NCBI RefSeq assembly: GCF_019091455.1
Contig: NZ_JAGXJN010000010.1
Span: forward strand, 120,682-184,681
DNA from: Chitinophaga sp. GbtcB8
GTDB taxonomy: Bacteria > Bacteroidota > Bacteroidia > Chitinophagales > Chitinophagaceae
Direction: 5' to 3'
Length of the DNA stretch: 64,000 nt
Positions 61,604 to 64,000 of the stretch are shown here, in pieces. Below the pieces are notes generated by a model. It did not search any database, was not told the DNA's origin, and was given only the letters and a program-made list of their open reading frames with translations. Every line of letters begins with the position of its first letter. Positions within the stretch are counted from its first letter, which is position 1. The position numbers and the translations under genes are program-made.

Positions 61604-62014
61604 ATGAAAAATTCCAACAGACGTAAATTCCTGGGCACAGCTGCCACTATTTTAGCTGGTACTGCGGCCGCTACAGCATCGCCATTGCAGGCTGCTGCAC
61701 CCAAATACCCCGTGGTACACCATGTATTCTTCTGGCTTAAGAATCCCGGTTCTGCGGAAGACCGTGATAAGCTGGTGGCCGGTGTTAAAACCCTGGCCAA
61801 GATCAAAACCGTAAAAGAGCTGCGGGTAGGGGTGGTGGCCAGCACCGAAAAACGGGAGGTGGTAGATAACAGCTGGGCTGTATCTGAGCTGATGTTCTTT
61901 GCCGACCTGGCAGGGCAGGCTGCTTACCAGACAGATCCCATTCACCTGGAATTTATTAAGAACTGTGGCCACCTTTGGGAAAAGGTGATTGTTTATGATG
62001 CGGTGGATGCCTGA
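61604..62014 (+). CDS. Tat-exported Dabb (stress-responsive alpha/beta barrel) protein
   Basis: The 136-residue protein has a twin-arginine signal ([20 protein letters not shown]) and a Dabb domain ([79 protein letters not shown]). The domain forms a small dimeric ferredoxin-like barrel. Tat export suggests that it folds before leaving the cytoplasm. A -7-like TATTTTGA lies about 30 bp before the ATG, and a terminator hairpin at 62088-62121 follows. Confidence 0.82.
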   Translation: MKNSNRRKFLGTAATILAGTAAATASPLQAAAPKYPVVHHVFFWLKNPGSAEDRDKLVAGVKTLAKIKTVKELRVGVVASTEKREVVDNSWAVSELMFFADLAGQAAYQTDPIHLEFIKNCGHLWEKVIVYDAVDA

Positions 62015-62087
62015 GGTGTGCGGTAAGACTGCCGCCTGTGCGGATGGCGCCGTGATTGTATTGTAAAACATTTATAATCAATACTAT

Positions 62088-62121
62088 AAGGCTTTGGCCG
62101 TCCCCGTACGGTCAAAGCCTT
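62088..62121. terminator. Hairpin between the Dabb gene and leuC
   Basis: AAGGCTTTGGCCG at 62088-62100 pairs with CGGTCAAAGCCTT at 62109-62121 with one G-U, followed by GTTC. It ends the Dabb message; no leucine leader peptide or T-box is visible in the remaining 113 bases before leuC. Confidence 0.65.
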
Positions 62122-62234
62122 GTTCATCTGCAGCCCCCGGTTTTTAACGTTTCCTGTTAGAAAAAATCTGACTAAAAAGCAGAATATCTGGATATATTTT
62201 AACAATTTTGCAGTTACTTTTTAAATTATAAAAA

Positions 62235-63641
62235 ATGAGCCAAATACCTACTACCGTATTTGATAAAGTATGGGATTCACATGTTGTGAGAAAAATAGCA
62301 GACGGTCCGGACGTATTTTTTATTGACCGCCACTTTATTCATGAAGTAACCAGCCCGGTAGCATTCCTGGGTTTAGAGAGCCGGGGGCTGAAAGTGATGT
62401 TCTCCGAAAAAACCTTTGCTACCGCAGATCATAATACACCTACTATTAACCAGCATTTACCGGTGCAGGACCCGCTTTCTGCCAACCAGTTAAAAGCCCT
62501 GGAAACCAACTCATCCAAATACGGCATTTCCCACTGGGGCCTGGGTAATCCCAAGAACGGCATTGTGCATGTGGTAGGCCCGGAAAACGGTATTACCCTG
62601 CCGGGTATGACCATTGTATGCGGCGACTCGCATACCTCTACCCATGGCGCATTTGGCGCTATTGCCTTTGGTATTGGCACTTCTGAGGTGGAGATGGTAT
62701 TATCTTCCCAGTGTATAATGCAGCCCAAGCCCAAAAAAATGCGCATTAATGTAAATGGCAAGCTGGGTAAAGGAGTTACACCTAAAGATGTGGTACTGTA
62801 TATTATTGCCAAGCTGACTGCAGCCGGTGCTACCGGTTATTTTGTGGAATACGCAGGCGATGTGTTTGAGCAAATGAGCATGGAAGGCCGTATGACGGTT
62901 TGTAACATGAGCATTGAAATGGGCGCCCGCGGCGGCATTATAGCACCGGACGAAACTACTTTTGCATATATCAAAGGCCGTGAAAAAGCCCCTAAAGGCG
63001 AAGCATGGGATAAAGCCCTGGCTTACTGGAAAACGCTGAAAACCGATGCCGGCGCTATATTTGACCAGGAATATACCTTTGAAGCTGCGGATATTGAACC
63101 CATGATCACCTACGGTACCAACCCCGGTATGGGATTGGGTATTACCCAACATATCCCCTCTGCAGACAGCGGCAGCGGCAAGGCCAGTTATGAAAAGTCC
63201 CTGAACTATATGGGCTTTCATGAAGAAGAATCCATGCTGGGTAAAAAGATAGATTATGTGTTCATAGGCAGCTGTACCAACGGCCGTATAGAAGACTTCC
63301 GCGCTTTTGCCTCTATTGTAAAAGGACGTAAAAAAGCAGATCATGTAACAGCATGGATAGTGCCCGGCTCACACATTGTAGAGCAGCAGATCAGGGAAGA
63401 AGGCATCCTGGATATTTTAACAGCCGCAGGCTTCCAGCTGCGCCAGCCCGGATGTTCCGCCTGTTTGGCCATGAATGATGATAAGATCCCGGCGGGTAAA
63501 TATGCCGTGAGCACCAGCAACCGCAACTTTGAAGGCAGGCAGGGCCCCGGCGCAAGAACGCTGCTGGCAAGCCCCTTAGTAGCAGCTGCAGCAGCGGTAA
63601 CCGGTGTGGTAACAGACCCCCGTGTTTTAATGGCGGATTAA
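62235..63641 (+). CDS. leuC: 3-isopropylmalate dehydratase large subunit
   Basis: The 468-residue protein matches LeuC in length and motifs. It begins [20 protein letters not shown], has [20 protein letters not shown] and [20 protein letters not shown], and carries the three Fe-S cysteines C347 (GSCTNGR), C407 and C410 (GCSACLAMN). With LeuD it turns 2-isopropylmalate into 3-isopropylmalate in leucine synthesis in the cytoplasm. It is of the long, single-enzyme bacterial type rather than the shorter HacA-like one. The leuD gene follows after 58 bp. A hairpin lies 113 bp upstream. Confidence 0.97.
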   Translation: MSQIPTTVFDKVWDSHVVRKIADGPDVFFIDRHFIHEVTSPVAFLGLESRGLKVMFSEKTFATADHNTPTINQHLPVQDPLSANQLKALETNSSKYGISHWGLGNPKNGIVHVVGPENGITLPGMTIVCGDSHTSTHGAFGAIAFGIGTSEVEMVLSSQCIMQPKPKKMRINVNGKLGKGVTPKDVVLYIIAKLTAAGATGYFVEYAGDVFEQMSMEGRMTVCNMSIEMGARGGIIAPDETTFAYIKGREKAPKGEAWDKALAYWKTLKTDAGAIFDQEYTFEAADIEPMITYGTNPGMGLGITQHIPSADSGSGKASYEKSLNYMGFHEEESMLGKKIDYVFIGSCTNGRIEDFRAFASIVKGRKKADHVTAWIVPGSHIVEQQIREEGILDILTAAGFQLRQPGCSACLAMNDDKIPAGKYAVSTSNRNFEGRQGPGARTLLASPLVAAAAAVTGVVTDPRVLMAD

Positions 63642-63699
63642 TAACGCCCGCGTATAAACGATCAGCAACATAATTAATTAACAGAGATACGACCTAAAA

Positions 63700-64000
63700 A
63701 TGGCTTACGATAAATTCACTGTATTACGGAGTTCAGCGGTGCCCATGCCCATTGGAAATGTAGATACTGACCAGATCATTTCTGCACGTTTCCTGAAAGC
63801 TTCAGAACGTAAAGGATTTGGCGATAACCTGTTCCGCGTCTGGCGTTATGAGTTCGATATTACGCCTAAGAAAGATTTTGTACTGAACAATCCCTCCTAC
63901 AGGGGTAAGATACTGGAAGGCGGTAGGACCTTTGGCGGGGGCAGATGCCGGGTGCACGTTGCCTGGGCCATTTATGTTTAGGGTTTCCGCGTGGGGGGAG
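63700..64000 (+). CDS. leuD: 3-isopropylmalate dehydratase small subunit, partial with damaged end
   Basis: The frame from 63700 matches the start of LeuD (FTVLRSSAVPMPIGNVDTDQ; IISARFLKASERKGFGDNLF; NPSYRGKILEGGRTFG). A normal LeuD has about 195 residues and continues [20 protein letters not shown]. Here the sequence reads GGGRCRVHVAWAIYV and a TAG at 63979-63981, then bases that still resemble GFRV. Several single-base changes towards G occur within 70 bases, so the stop is probably a sequence-quality artefact at the edge rather than a true mutation. The remainder lies outside the window. Confidence 0.85.

Noticed and set aside
62122..62234. Leucine leader peptide or T-box before leuC
   Set aside because: No run of leucine codons, no T-box sequence and no terminator/antiterminator pair is visible.
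1..64000. tRNA, rRNA, integrase or complete insertion sequence
   Set aside because: I looked for these on both strands and saw none; the only mobile-like DNA is the short palindromic repeat family.

Overview
The window is chromosomal DNA of a Bacteroidota bacterium, most likely a Chitinophaga-like member of the Chitinophagaceae. The evidence is three SusC/SusD outer-membrane pairs, an ECF sigma/FecR pair, a type IX secretion C-terminal tail, LytTR/LytS two-component genes, membrane FtsX permeases, and promoters that fit the Bacteroidota pattern TTTG-N18/19-TAnnTTTG. I saw no tRNA, rRNA, CRISPR array, integrase or intact insertion sequence. Gene families were assigned by recognising motifs in the translations, without any database search.

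Layout: 1-9.3 kb is a polysaccharide utilisation locus. It holds the end of a glycoside-hydrolase-like gene, an ACMSD-type amidohydrolase, SusC, SusD, a CBM9-like protein, a GH16 beta-glucanase and a second, exported amidohydrolase. A 120-bp palindromic repeat family has inserted here, once inside the signal peptide of the SusD gene. 9.4-12.5 kb holds a flavin monooxygenase with two AraC-type regulators. 12.5-15.9 kb is accessory: an unknown 266-residue protein, a deletion scar joining two gene remnants, and a winged-helix/nucleotidyltransferase pair with a perfect 24-bp palindrome in front. 15.9-20.5 kb is a LytTR/LytS system divergent from an outer-membrane receptor.

20.7-25.4 kb is an accessory patch, A+T-rich in its middle, with a two-gene membrane module of unknown role, a DinB-like protein, several small orphan genes and a DUF4143 ATPase preceded by two near-identical palindromes. 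25.4-32.4 kb holds a Crp-type regulator, an NTF2-like protein, the second SusC/SusD pair with a long leader, and a beta-propeller protein. 32.5-39.6 kb holds a GntR/SPFH cassette with a clear promoter and operator, a GH31 enzyme, a Fic protein behind a repeat-rich promoter, a GNAT, an SMI1/KNR4 protein and an outer-membrane barrel.

39.7-51.9 kb carries an FtsX-type permease, then a complete trans-envelope uptake system: ECF sigma factor, FecR anti-sigma, STN-domain SusC, SusD and a large zinc metalloprotease. 52-57 kb holds a reductase, an alpha/beta hydrolase broken by one stop codon, a deacetylase/glycosyltransferase pair and two tandem outer-membrane barrels. 57.5-64 kb holds a 1130-residue secreted sugar dehydrogenase with two CBM6 modules, a glycine-zipper lipoprotein, a Tat-exported Dabb protein and leuC-leuD. 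The last 80 bases of leuD look corrupted.

The best leads for something not yet described are the in-frame repeat insertion in the SusD signal peptide, the winged-helix/nucleotidyltransferase module with its palindrome, the two-gene membrane module at 20.7-21.6 kb, the paired palindromes before the ATPase at 24.9 kb, the 11-bp phased repeat array at 12.6 kb and the repeat-rich Fic promoter at 36.0 kb.
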